From NCBI GenBank assembly GCA_947683425.1, contig CANTUQ010000076.1, forward strand, positions 1,364,001 to 1,428,000: a stretch of 64,000 bases of DNA, written 5' to 3'. Positions 11,034 through 21,317 of the stretch are shown here, one piece after another; the first letter of the stretch is position 1, and every line of letters begins with the position of its first letter. The stretch comes from Excoecaria cochinchinensis. Lineage: Eukaryota > Streptophyta > Magnoliopsida > Malpighiales > Euphorbiaceae. Position numbers and translations under genes: made by a program. The notes under the pieces were generated by a model. That model was not told the origin of the DNA and did no database searches. It saw nothing but the letters and a program-made list of their open reading frames with translations.

Positions 11034-11051
11034 TCCCCAGTGGAGTCGCCA
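11034..11051 (-). other. Primer-binding site of D
   Basis: Minus strand TGGCGACTCCACTGGGGA, the Tat/Ogre-type PBS, separated by one base from the LTR end CGCGTCACA. Identical to the PBS of C. Confidence 0.92.
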
Positions 11052-11052
11052 C

Positions 11053-12421
11053 TGTGACGCGCGCCGAACCTAGCAAAGGCCCTCGCAATGCGAGACTCGC
11101 TTTTAGGGCTTGAGGGATTGATTCGCGTCTTATTGATCTTAGGCATCATGAGACATTTTGGACACCTCCTTCCAATAGAATATTGGAAGGACCATCTAGC
11201 CTCATAATGCCTTTTAGGCACCTTTGAAGTATTTTGGAGTCGCCATCCAATTTACGAGAAATTGGAAAAAGGCATCTAACCTCGGGGGTCTTAAACCAGA
11301 GAAGGTGTTTGGAACTTCACTCTTATTAATGCCTTAAGTTAAGTTTATAAATAAGTTTTTAGAAATCGAAATTCCATCTCTCATCTCACGCGATCGTGTA
11401 ATAAATTTAAAGCGCATTGCAATTATATTGGAAAGCGGCAAAGAAAGCGGTAAATAAATTACATGTGAAAAATATGGGACAGAACAATCCCTAAAATAAA
11501 GAAAGCATGAAAGAATAAAATTGCCCCAAAATTAATTACAAGGGCCCAAAATAAATAAATGAATACTACAAAAAAAAAACATAAACTACATCATACATAA
11601 ATCGGGACATTTATTGGGATTAGGAACATTGGTTCCCTTTTATTGACTTAGAAAATTGGAGAACTTTTTTTTGGGTATTTATCGTGAAAATCGGGATGAG
11701 TGATCCCATTTTATAAAAATTAATTCTTCACTTGAAAGTGAGATTTTATTAGGTAAAATAGGACATTGGTCCATTTTATTAGGAAAAACCCGATTTATTA
11801 CTAAAAATCTTTTTTGTGATTTTTTATTCAAACGTGCATAAAAATGATCAATTTTACATAAAAATACACAAATATGACAAATAAATCGAAGAAAAGAAAA
11901 TGGGGAATTTAAAATACGCAAACCGAAGTTCTGATTTAATTTCCTGATCCGCCGGTTCACTCGAAAATATTACTCGTGGTGAAAACAAATAAATTTCGAA
12001 GCAATAAAAAGAATAAAATAAAATTTTAGTAAATAAATCAAATAAATAATATAATATAAACAAGTAATTAATTAAATAAATTAATCAACTCAAACGATCA
12101 ATTAAATAATATAAACAATAAAGTACATCATAATATTACCATAAATAAATAAACAAATAAAATTAAAATGACATTAATAAAATGAAACAAAATTACGGGG
12201 CACTTATACAAGTAGAAAATAAAATATAATGAATCATGTCATACAAAAAATATATTCATAAAATGATAAATGAAGGAATGAATAGTGAAAACATAAGTGC
12301 AGTGTGTGAAATGAAAGAAAACACAATGAGAAAAGAACAATGCATTTCCATGCATACATGCAAAATGAAAGAAACCCATTAATATACATGTACAACAGTG
12401 GCCCACGTAGGAAATTAATGC

Positions 12422-12464
<43 letters not shown>

Positions 12465-13863
12465 TTAATAAATTATTATGACACACAAAAGATATTCACG
12501 AAATAATAAATGACAATTCAAATAATAAAGTAAAATTTGTATGAAATAAAGAAAATTAAACAAAAAAGAAGAAAGGAATTCCGAATACAAGAAGTTAACA
12601 GTGTTAATAATAATAATAAAATTAGTAATGAAATCAAACAAGCAGGTGAATGAACAAATGAATAAAATAAACTAATAAGCCCAATATGCCTGTGAGTGTG
12701 TTAAAGGAAAAGACAAAATTAGACTAAGACATACAAAATGAACCAACAAATAAATTAAACAAATAAAACATTCAATTAAATAAATTAAATAAATTAAACC
12801 ATCAATTAAATTAATTAAGCAAAAAGATACATCATAATAGAAATAAGTCGTTTAATAAAAGATCCAATATAATCAGAAAATAAATTGGATAAGAAATCGA
12901 AAATTAAATTAATTAACACCTAAAGGCAAAGCAAAAATCAATAAAAACAAAATCAGTATCAGATCTACATAATTTCATTTATTATACCAATATGTCAATT
13001 AGATTAGACTAAAGCTAAAGTTAATTGCATCGTACAAGCAATATGCCAATTGATAATAAATAGTAATGAATCTGTATTAATAACAACACAAAAAAAAAAA
13101 TAAGTAAAAAAATGAATCTATGTTAAGTAAATAATAAGCAGTAGCAACACACATGAATAGATAACAACAACACGAAATATACTTACAGTATATAGATTAA
13201 CAAAATCAAACAAGAAACATATACAATATATACAATGACAAAACTAATTAGCAAAGCAAAATAAGAAAGAAAAAGAAATAAGCTGATTTAGCCCAGGTAT
13301 TTAGCCTCATAGATTTAATATTTGCTGCAAAACGAATAAAGTGATGACTTGTTCGTCGATTTGCTTGAAAAGAAAATTAAAATCAATGTTTTAAAATTAT
13401 TTGTAGAAAATTTGTTCTTGAGAATTGAGCCTTGAACACAAGGCTCAAGAATAATCTCAGAATATTTTTTAGGAAAGAAAATCGTTCTTTGCCGTTCCAG
13501 CCTTCCTCTTTTCTTCATATTTTTCTTTTTATACCCCAAAGGTAGGTTTTCCCCTTCATTCCTTGATTTTCTCCATATATATATTTATTTATTTTTTAAT
13601 TTAATTTAATTTTAACTTACTTAAATTATCACATATTTTACTTAATTAAACACTCCATATTTATTTTCTTTTTAACTTTAATTATCCTACAATATTAATT
13701 AATTTAACCTAATCTTAATTTTTATTTTTACATATATTTTTATTTTTTATTTTTTATTTTTTTTACATATTTTTTTCGGATAAATTATCAAGTTTGCCGG
13801 GAGAGCTAAAATTGCCCATTCTTTGGATAAATATTACCCTTGACTCAGGACCCGGTGTCTACA
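11053..13863 (-). repeat. 5' LTR of Tat element D (2811 bp)
   Basis: Minus strand begins TGTAGACACCGGGTCC at 13863 and ends CGCGTCACA at 11053, the same termini as the LTRs of C. Shared internal phrases include the ACATTGGTCC block near 11764 and an 11-base copy of the PBS start at about 11234. It is longer than C's 2107-bp LTR mainly through A/T-rich expansion (12000-13350, AATAAA-rich). No coding content; the small frames seen are chance. Confidence 0.85.
12422..12462. repeat. (AAT)n microsatellite
   Basis: About 41 bases of uninterrupted AAT repeats inside the LTR of D. Confidence 0.95.
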
Positions 13864-15119
13864 GTCACTTTTTAGGGACTAAAGTGTAATTTGGTAGGAA
13901 AATGGTAGTTTAAAGACTAAAATGTAATTTGCATCTTAAATGATAATTAAAAAGATAAAATGAATGAAATAATGGCATTTTTGTAATTTTGATAAAGTTT
14001 AAGGATTAAGTTGTAATTTTGCCATGTTATGGACAAAATGTTAATTATGGTCTGTTACGTGTACTAAATGTGTAAATGACCTTAATTATGTGATTTAATG
14101 GTAATTAGCTTGTTATATAATGAATTAAATAAATTGATAAGTTAATTTGGTGGCATAATAGTAAATAAGGGAAAGTTAGGGGCAAAATCATAATTTAATA
14201 ATAGTAAAGGGCCTAAGTGTAAATATGGCATAGTTAAAGGAACTAGATGTAAATATGCTATAGTATGAGGACCTAATTGTAATTATACCATAGTTAAGGG
14301 ACCTAATTGAAAATATGTAATTTTATTTGTGCTATAAATGTATATGTCCTTAAATGAATGATTTAATTGACATTAAAAATATTAGTGCATGTTAGATAAT
14401 AAAATGAAGATAATTATAAGTTAACTAATGGCATTATTGTAAATAAATGAAAAGTAAAGGGGTAAAACTGTAAATTGACGAAAGTCTAGGAACCTAATTG
14501 TGAATTTGCCAATATCAAGGTAAATGAGGGATTTTAAAGATAATTGGCAGGTGATTTGAATGTTAATTGTATAATTAATTGACATTAGAGAAAATAAGGA
14601 TAATTATGTTAATATTAATAGAAATATTACTGTTAATGCTAATATAATAGAAATGGCAATAGGATTAATATAAGAAAATAGATGAGTAATAGTAGCATTA
14701 ATAAAAGAATAAGAATGTTTTTGGACCAGTAAAGGATTATTATAACTGATTAAAAATAATCGAGATGGGTATTTAAAATCTGTAATATTAAATTGAAGAA
14801 AGATAATGTAATTAAGATAAATAATAACGTGTCAGGTAAATTTAACTTAATACTGTGAATTTCATAATATAGTCACAATAAATTAAGAGTGTGTAATAAA
14901 AATATGTAAAGGACATTATTATAGAACTGAAATAAGTGTTACAGATTGGATTAATTATCCAAAGTATAAAATATGATAATTAATATTTTTATAATATTGT
15001 ATATCTAGAATTTATTAGTGGGGTCACCTAAGAATGTTAGTAACGAAACTAAAGACGTGAAAGAAAGTAGAAATGTCATTAAATATTGAAAGTTAATAGT
15101 GAAACGATAATTGGCAAGT
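13864..15119. repeat. A/T-rich region with degenerate 30-bp repeats, no gene
   Basis: Repeats of the type GGACCTAATTGTAAATAT(N)12 recur at 30-base spacing around 14209-14330 and more loosely from 13870. The phrase AGGGACTAAATTGTAA is common in the U3 of long plant LTRs, so this may be a piece of an old LTR. No terminus, PBS or reading frame is visible. Confidence 0.45.
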
Positions 15120-15331
15120 GACGCCCGCGCGCATAGGCGAGTGACCCACCTTTGATCTACTTACTGTCGGCAATTTTTGGTGGCCAGCGGCAGAAGCGTT
15201 TGGGCTAGAGGAGTTCGTTGGTACCGTGCGTGATGCCGCTCGCTGTCGGGACTGGCCGCCAAAGTACCCTTTTTCTCCGGTTCCTCTCTTTCTCGGTTTC
15301 TTGTGTTTTGCTGTGTTATTTATCTTTTTTT
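15120..15331. other. G/C-rich stretch, unidentified
   Basis: A patch (GACGCCCGCGCGCATAGGCG, then CCAGCGGCAG and CTGTCGGGACTGGCCGCC) clearly unlike its A/T-rich surroundings. I cannot assign it. It adjoins the exon-like frame at 15332-15493 and may have been captured with it. Confidence 0.3.
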
Positions 15332-15493
15332 TTATATAGAGGCAAAAATAGCAATAGCACTAATAAGGCACATAACAGGTATAGCCACAAGAATCAACAG
15401 AACCATGACACCAGCAAAAAATACATGTTTGTGAGACCATACATCACTATAAATATTGTAGCATCTGATAGCTGCTTGAAGCAAAAATAAAGA
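15332..15493 (-). pseudogene. Exon-like fragment encoding a membrane segment, possible captured host gene piece
   Basis: Minus strand, open for 53 codons from 15493 to a TAA at 15332-15334. It contains RCYNIYSDVWSHKHVFFAG followed by an unbroken hydrophobic run of about 24 residues (VMVLLILVAIPVMCLISAI) that would span a membrane, then ends two codons after FAS. The upstream side reads TTTATTTTTGCTTCAAGCAG, a plausible splice acceptor, so it may be a last exon. There is no ATG and I do not recognise the protein. It is not part of any retrotransposon family I know, hence the capture idea. 15494-15565 shows nothing. Confidence 0.4.
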
Positions 15494-15565
15494 CTAGCAG
15501 GGAAAAGGAAAAGCAGGATATGAAAATCAAACATGAAAGACGAAAGTTGTGTAAGTTAAATGAAA

Positions 15566-16049
15566 GCACGTATGACGGATGTTTTTGAAGTATTAAGGAA
15601 TTGTGTTACAACATGTTGTAAGTTAAATGGTTTATATGTGAAGTGTATGTGCTTTGGTTTCCGAATGGTGGTTAAAGTAATGATTGTTCTGATGAATGTA
15701 ATTGATTTGAACGTAAAGATGATGAGAAGAGAATTATGAGATTTATTTAAATAAATTTTACAAGTTTGAGTTTAGTTTTAAACAAGGAAAAATTATGATT
15801 TGTATAGTCATCCCGATTAAAAAGAAGTGGTTTGAGAGTATAGTGATGAGAATAAGTAATAGCAAGTGAGTATGTTAAAAGTGAAGTGTATGGGAATGAG
15901 TGAAAGGTATGTGTTACAAGTGTAGAGCATAAGTGTTATATGATGGTATGGAAATGATCAATGAGAATGACAGTGAATTGAAGTTTAGCATTTGGATTTT
16001 TTTGATGTAAGTGAATTTCGAGGATGAAATTCTATTAGGAGGGAACAAT
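15566..16049 (+). repeat. First copy of T's internal 3' end with polypurine tract
   Basis: Matches 20834-21317 at the same length (484 bp) with few differences, starting at GCACGTATGACG. It ends GAGGATGAAATTC ... TAGGAGGGAACAAT directly before the LTR, the usual place and form of the polypurine tract in Tekay-type elements. Confidence 0.8.
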
Positions 16050-17138
16050 TGTAACAACCCGAAAAGTACCCTAGAAGGATGCAGGCATATTGAGAATAAG
16101 TGGTGACCAAAGTTGTGCAAGCTGAAGTGTTGGGTATGCTAAGTGGACAATTTAAGAATTAATGTCAAAGTTTCGGCAAGTGCTGTAAATTGTAAAATTA
16201 TGAAGTATGGAATTAGGACTTGATTGAAAGGATAAAATTAATTAAGTGGGCCAATGTGAAGGATTAGTACGTTATAAGTTAAGTGCAAGAAGAATTAAGA
16301 GTGCAAGGATTAAAAGAGAAATTTGACATAAATATCTAAATTGGACCAATTGCAATATGATATGTGGCAAGGGGATAAGAAGGGTATAAAAGAAGAGAGA
16401 GAAAGAGAGAGGGGGCAAAAAAAATCTGCTCTCCCCTCTCTCTTTCTCCCATTCTCCTCCGTCTTCTTCTTCTTCTTCTTCTTCTTCTTCTCCTTCTTGC
16501 TTCAATTCCATTTGCTCTCCCTTAGATCAAAACACAAAGATTTTGAGGAAGAAAGTTGTGGGTTCAAGTGATTTAAGTGAAGATTGTCAAGGTAAAGTGC
16601 ATTATAAGCTTTGATTTCTCTTTTGTTTCTTCTTGATTAGGTTTTGACCTAGATGTGTGTTTTTGTGTATGTGTTTGTGTGATTGATGAGGATGTTGGAT
16701 GAGAAAGACCTTGGATGAGTTTGGAAGCAACGAAGTGCAACCATTTAAGCTAACAGGAGCAAAGGAGTTTGAGGTTTGGGAGTTATTTGAGTTTTGGTTG
16801 TGTTTCGATAGTTTTGGATTTCTGGAAACTTTGAATGTTCATATGTGTTTTATATGTATGTTTGAGTTGAGTTTGAGTATATTTATATGATATGTTATAT
16901 GAAATCTTGGTATATGATGATTGAGAAATGGATTTGCATGAGTAAGAGTAAAATCATTGTGTATGAGATTTTGTTGAGCAAGTTTGCTAATTATTGCTTA
17001 TATCAAGTGATAAAGGTTGTTAAGATGATTATAAGTATGAGTAGAATCCGTATGCTTAGTTATTTGAAGTGATATGCATGAGATGATGAAGTTGATTTTG
17101 AAATAAATGAGCTTTCTGCGAAAATCTGGGTTTGGAAT

Positions 17139-17455
17139 GATTTACACAGCGGTAAGGGATCCTCATACCGCCGTGTAAACGCATTCTGGATTGGTGATTT
17201 CGCTTGTTCATCGAGCTACATGGCGGTAAGGATAGTCCATACCGCCATGTAACTGCTCTTTGTATGTGTTGCTCGGAATGATTTTGGTTCCTTCACGAGT
17301 CGTGAAGGTAAGCTCGAGTCGTGAAGGTCCTTTACGAGTCGTGAAGGTAAGTCGCGCAAGTCGTGAAGCATGAGTTGAGGGCTGGCACAACTCGTACAGC
17401 TATTGTCACGAGTCATGCCATCATGCACGAGTCGTGACACTAAGCACGACTCGTG
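17139..17455 (+). repeat. Palindrome cluster in LTR1 of T
   Basis: Two hairpins come first: TTTACACAGCGGTA/TACCGCCGTGTAAA (17141-17179, 13 of 14 pairs) and TACATGGCGGTA/TACCGCCATGTA (17217-17251, 12 of 12). Then follows a run of CACGAGTCGTGA-type palindromes, the best being CCTTCACGAGTCGTGAAGG at 17290-17308 with 9-base arms around a single G. Confidence 0.88.
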
Positions 17456-17666
17456 ACTGCTACTCCATCCTGCCTGCCCTATTTTCTGAAATAATTTTTC
17501 TGGTCTTACTTTGCATGGGTTCTATCTACTGCATGGTACATAATTTTTGCTTAGGTCTGTATAATATTATGATTTCTTTATTATAAGTTATATGTTTATT
17601 TTTTATGTGGTCTATTGATATATGTTTTACATGTGTACGAAATTGATTGGTAATTATGTATACAAG

Positions 17667-18098
17667 TGATAGAGTTGGGATGCGCCCATGACTCTATAAT
17701 GGATTGAGTTCCAATCCAGATTAAATTGAGTTATTTAATCTGATTAAAATTACCAAATATTATCTCAGAAATAGTTTGAGTTAAACTAGAGTTAGGGCTT
17801 TAGCTTTTAGGATCTCTATAAATAGAGGTGAGGTCCTCATTATTTGGTAACGAGAAAATATACACGCCGCAAGGCTGCTCGTTCGCACTCACGCTTGTTT
17901 TCTGTCTTAATTTTTTCAGGGGCATTTAGATTGTGGAATAGTTGCTATTATCCCACAAGTGGATAAAAGCCGGACTAGTGACCAAAAACAAACGGGATCT
18001 TGGTAGACGCTTCCACAACGAGTTTCTGCGCTACAAGAGGTAGGTATCATTTATTAATGTTACCTCCATTAAATTATATTCGTTATAATTATCCTTCA
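17667..18098 (+). mobile_element. Solo LTR (432 bp) inserted in LTR1
   Basis: Starts TGATAGAGTTGGG, ends TATCCTTCA, and is flanked by a perfect 5-base duplication ACAAG (17662-17666 and 18099-18103). LTR2 shows the uninterrupted site (GTATACATGAAATAAG near 22919). Inside are a TATAAATAG box at 17817-17825 and a region ending CTGCGCTACAAGAGG. The compact size suggests a Ty1/copia LTR, but no internal sequence remains to prove the superfamily. Confidence 0.85.
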
Positions 18099-20054
18099 AC
18101 AAGAAATAAGTGGTTATGTTTGAGTTATACTCTATAGTATGGCAATGTTTTAGAGCATGAAATGACTGATCTTTCATTTTAGTGAAAATAAAGAATGTTG
18201 CAAGTATGTAATGGAAACACATATGAAATTTAGCCTGCGTGAGTCGGTCGTGGATAGATAGGCATGCCTATAGAGTTCTGATGCGGTAGCCCTTTGTTCT
18301 ATTCTGGACCCTGATCAGGTCCCCGTTTGGATCCTTGCGATCCCCAATGTGTACGGATCTTATTTAAGATCCTCAATGTGAAAATGTTTTGCATGAGAAA
18401 ATGAAAGATGTTGCTTTTCGATTGTACCCTCAGGTACCCCCAATAAGTTCTGTTCACTCGCTTATGCACCCTCTTGACTTAGCAGGCAATTAAAAGAATA
18501 AAAGAATGTGAATAAAGTGACGAGTTCTGGAATGATGTGCATAAAATTATGTGTATAAACTTTCAAAAGTGTTTGTTGATATATTGAGCTTGTGCTTTAT
18601 GCACTTAAATGTTCTGGATCCTTTATGGACACTTATGTGGAATTGTGTGGTATCTTTGAATACCTAAATGCGTTGCATTTGAACCTAATGTCAGTTAAAT
18701 GTAAAGAGGTATAGCAAATAATGTTTAATCTAATGAAGGTGTGTGAATAGCTATTGACTGCATAAGAATTTGTATGTGATAAATGCATATCATTAATCTG
18801 TTTAAAAGTCAGGAGTATGATTGCTTTTATTAAGTTGTTCATAAAGCATTATTCAAGTAATTGATATGTTATTGCTATAGTCAATTATTCAGTAAATGAA
18901 TTCTATGAATGTATTCGTTTATATGTTTAAAATAAGAATACAGGTATGTTATATGTTATCTGCCTTCTAGACCATCGCCGGGATAACTATTGTAAGTATA
19001 TTGGTAAGCAATTTATGTGCATTGTTTGTTGGTTTTACTGAATACGGTAACTAAGTAATGCATGGTAAGTATGGAATAATAAAGTAGTATGCATGATATA
19101 GATAATTGGGTTTAGAGAATGAGTTAGGATTAATTCTAGAACATGTGAGTATAAAGGTTTTCTGTAGAACTGCGTGGTTTTGATTCCCAACTATAGGGAT
19201 ACGTAGGAAGCTTGGGATAATTATTTCAAGCCCGAACCAAATCTAAGAATTTAAGTGTTTTGTTTTGGTTTGAACAAGTAATGGTTTAATCAAAAAAAAT
19301 ATTTTGACTTAAGTATTGATATTGTAATCTACATGGTTTTGAAAATACTGGTAATAATGGGAATTTCTAGACTTTATAATTCGATTTTCGAAAACGTATT
19401 TCGGGAATTCAGGAGGTATAACTATTTATAAGATCATTAAGCGATTTAATGCAATCATTAAGCATGTATATTGTATTTTGATGAAAAGTAGTAAAGTATT
19501 TATGTTTTATGGTTTATAAAATGCATATACGTGTGAAATTGCTTAAGCTTTAGTATGAAATTAATGTTGCAATTCTGTGCTAACTCTAGCCGGTATCTTT
19601 TTGCTTATGTACATATTGCTTATGCATGTATTTGTATTGACTGCCACTGTGAGTGGCTGTCTTTTATTTGTGTATCCCCGCTAAGCGTTATCGCTTAGCA
19701 CGGTTGTTTATCCGTGCAGGTTAGGAGATCAAAAGTTGGTTCGAGTGGTCCGCTGTAGCTTTGGCCAACAAGTTGATAGAGTTGTAATAGGTTTTAGTTA
19801 TTGTATTTCGGAATGTAATTAAGTTTATTTATTTGCATTATTATTGAGTAGTAATATTCTATAGTGCAAATAATGGTGTGTTGATGACATAGGTTTAGGA
19901 TGTGCATGTCTTGAGATTTCGATTCTAGAAGTTAGAAATTTTATTACTCTGATTTCTGTATTGCCATGTGTGTCTTTGTCTGGTAACACCCTCTGCTCAC
20001 CGTAGCTCTTCATCCTTTGACATGCTACGTGTGGGAGTTGGGGGTGTTATAATT

Positions 20055-20066
20055 TGGTATCAGAGC
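20055..20066 (+). other. Primer-binding site of T (initiator tRNA-Met)
   Basis: TGGTATCAGAGC three bases after the LTR1 end. This is the standard Ty3/gypsy chromovirus and copia PBS. Confidence 0.92.
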
Positions 20067-21317
20067 TCCGGTTTAGTCGGTCCTGGTTAACTGGGTATTT
20101 CAAAGTGTGTCTGTATAGTTTAGCATTGGACAAAGCGGACGGCCTTATCCTTTAGGTATGTTTTAGGAAGGGGAACCTTATGATTTTATAAAGTGTTTAG
20201 TTAAGTGTTGGCTCGGTAGGTCACGATCTACCTACCTTGAATTGTTATATGTGTGTACGATTTGGAATGTGTCTATTAGATGAGTTATCTAGGGTTCTGT
20301 TAGAGTTTTGTTTTGATGCTAGTTGGTTAAAGGAGAAGGTTTCGTAGAATTCCTTGAAGTGTTTTGATAAATGGTTATCTTTGTGGGAATAGATCTCTAG
20401 TGTTCTAATAAGAGGAATATTTGGATTTTTTAAGAATGTGGTGATGCTCTATATGCCTGTCAGCTATCTCCAGAAAATCGCTTAAACATAAGCATATTGA
20501 ACCACGGGGATGGGAAAAGTGCATTATTATAGCATCAATTACATTTCTGCATCAACTTGCATACATGAACCATCACATCCTCATTGCATCATCATCCTTT
20601 GATCACCCATGAGAAGCATTTGTGAATGTGTTTTTGATGGAGAAAAGCTGATAGGGTGTACATTGAGTATTTGATATTAAGATTAAGTGTGTAACTTAAG
20701 AGCATAATAGTTGCTAAGGAAAATGTATTGTGGTTATAGTCTGAGTTTAGTAGAAAGAGTATTTTAGAATCTTGTATGAACGAATGTGAAGAGATTTTGG
20801 AGTAAGATGCGAGTATTATTAGTAAGGAAAGTAGCACGTATGACGAATATTTTTGAAGTATTAAGGAATTGTGTAACAACATGTTGTAAGTTAAATGGTT
20901 TATATGTGAAGTGTATGTGCTTTGGTTTCCGACTGGTGGTTAAAGTAATGATTGTTCTGATGAATGTAATTGATTTGAACGTAAAGATGATGAGAAGAGA
21001 ATTATGAGATTTATTTAAATAAAATTTACAAGTTTGAGTTTAGTTTTGGACAAGGAAAAATTATGATTTGTATAGTCATCCTGATTAAAAAGAAGTGGTT
21101 TGAGAGTATAGTGATGAGAGTAAGTAATAGCAAGTGAGTATGTTAAAAGTGAAGTGTATGGGAATGAGTGAAAGGTATGTGTTACAAGTGTAGAGCATAA
21201 GTGTTATATGATGGTATGGAAATGATTAATGAGAATGACAGTGAATTGAAGTTTAGCCTTCGAATTTTTTCGATGTAAGTGAATTTCGAGGACGAAATTC
21301 TATTAGGAGGGAACAAT
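20067..21317 (+). other. T internal region without coding sequence
   Basis: 1251 bases, A/T rich. No gag, protease or pol motif in any frame. The last 484 bases repeat 15566-16049 and end in the polypurine tract AGGAGGGAACAAT. The small frames of 60-95 codons have no family features. Confidence 0.75.

Larger units (their letters stand above)
16050..20051 (+). repeat. LTR1 of T (4002 bp with a 437-bp insertion)
   Basis: TGTAACAACCCG to GGGTGTTATA. Without the solo LTR and its duplicated target it is about 3565 bp against 3510 bp for LTR2. A TATAAAAG box lies at about 16384, followed by a pyrimidine tract with (CTT)n around 16460-16490. Downstream are the hairpin cluster 17139-17455 and a CGCTAAGCG(TTA)TCGCTTAGC-like stem near 19680. 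No real coding sequence. Confidence 0.85.

Noticed and set aside
16272..16571. Acidic or Phe-rich small proteins from 16272-16571 and 21604-21840
   Set aside because: Translations of the (CTT)n/(GAA)n pyrimidine tract in the LTRs of T.
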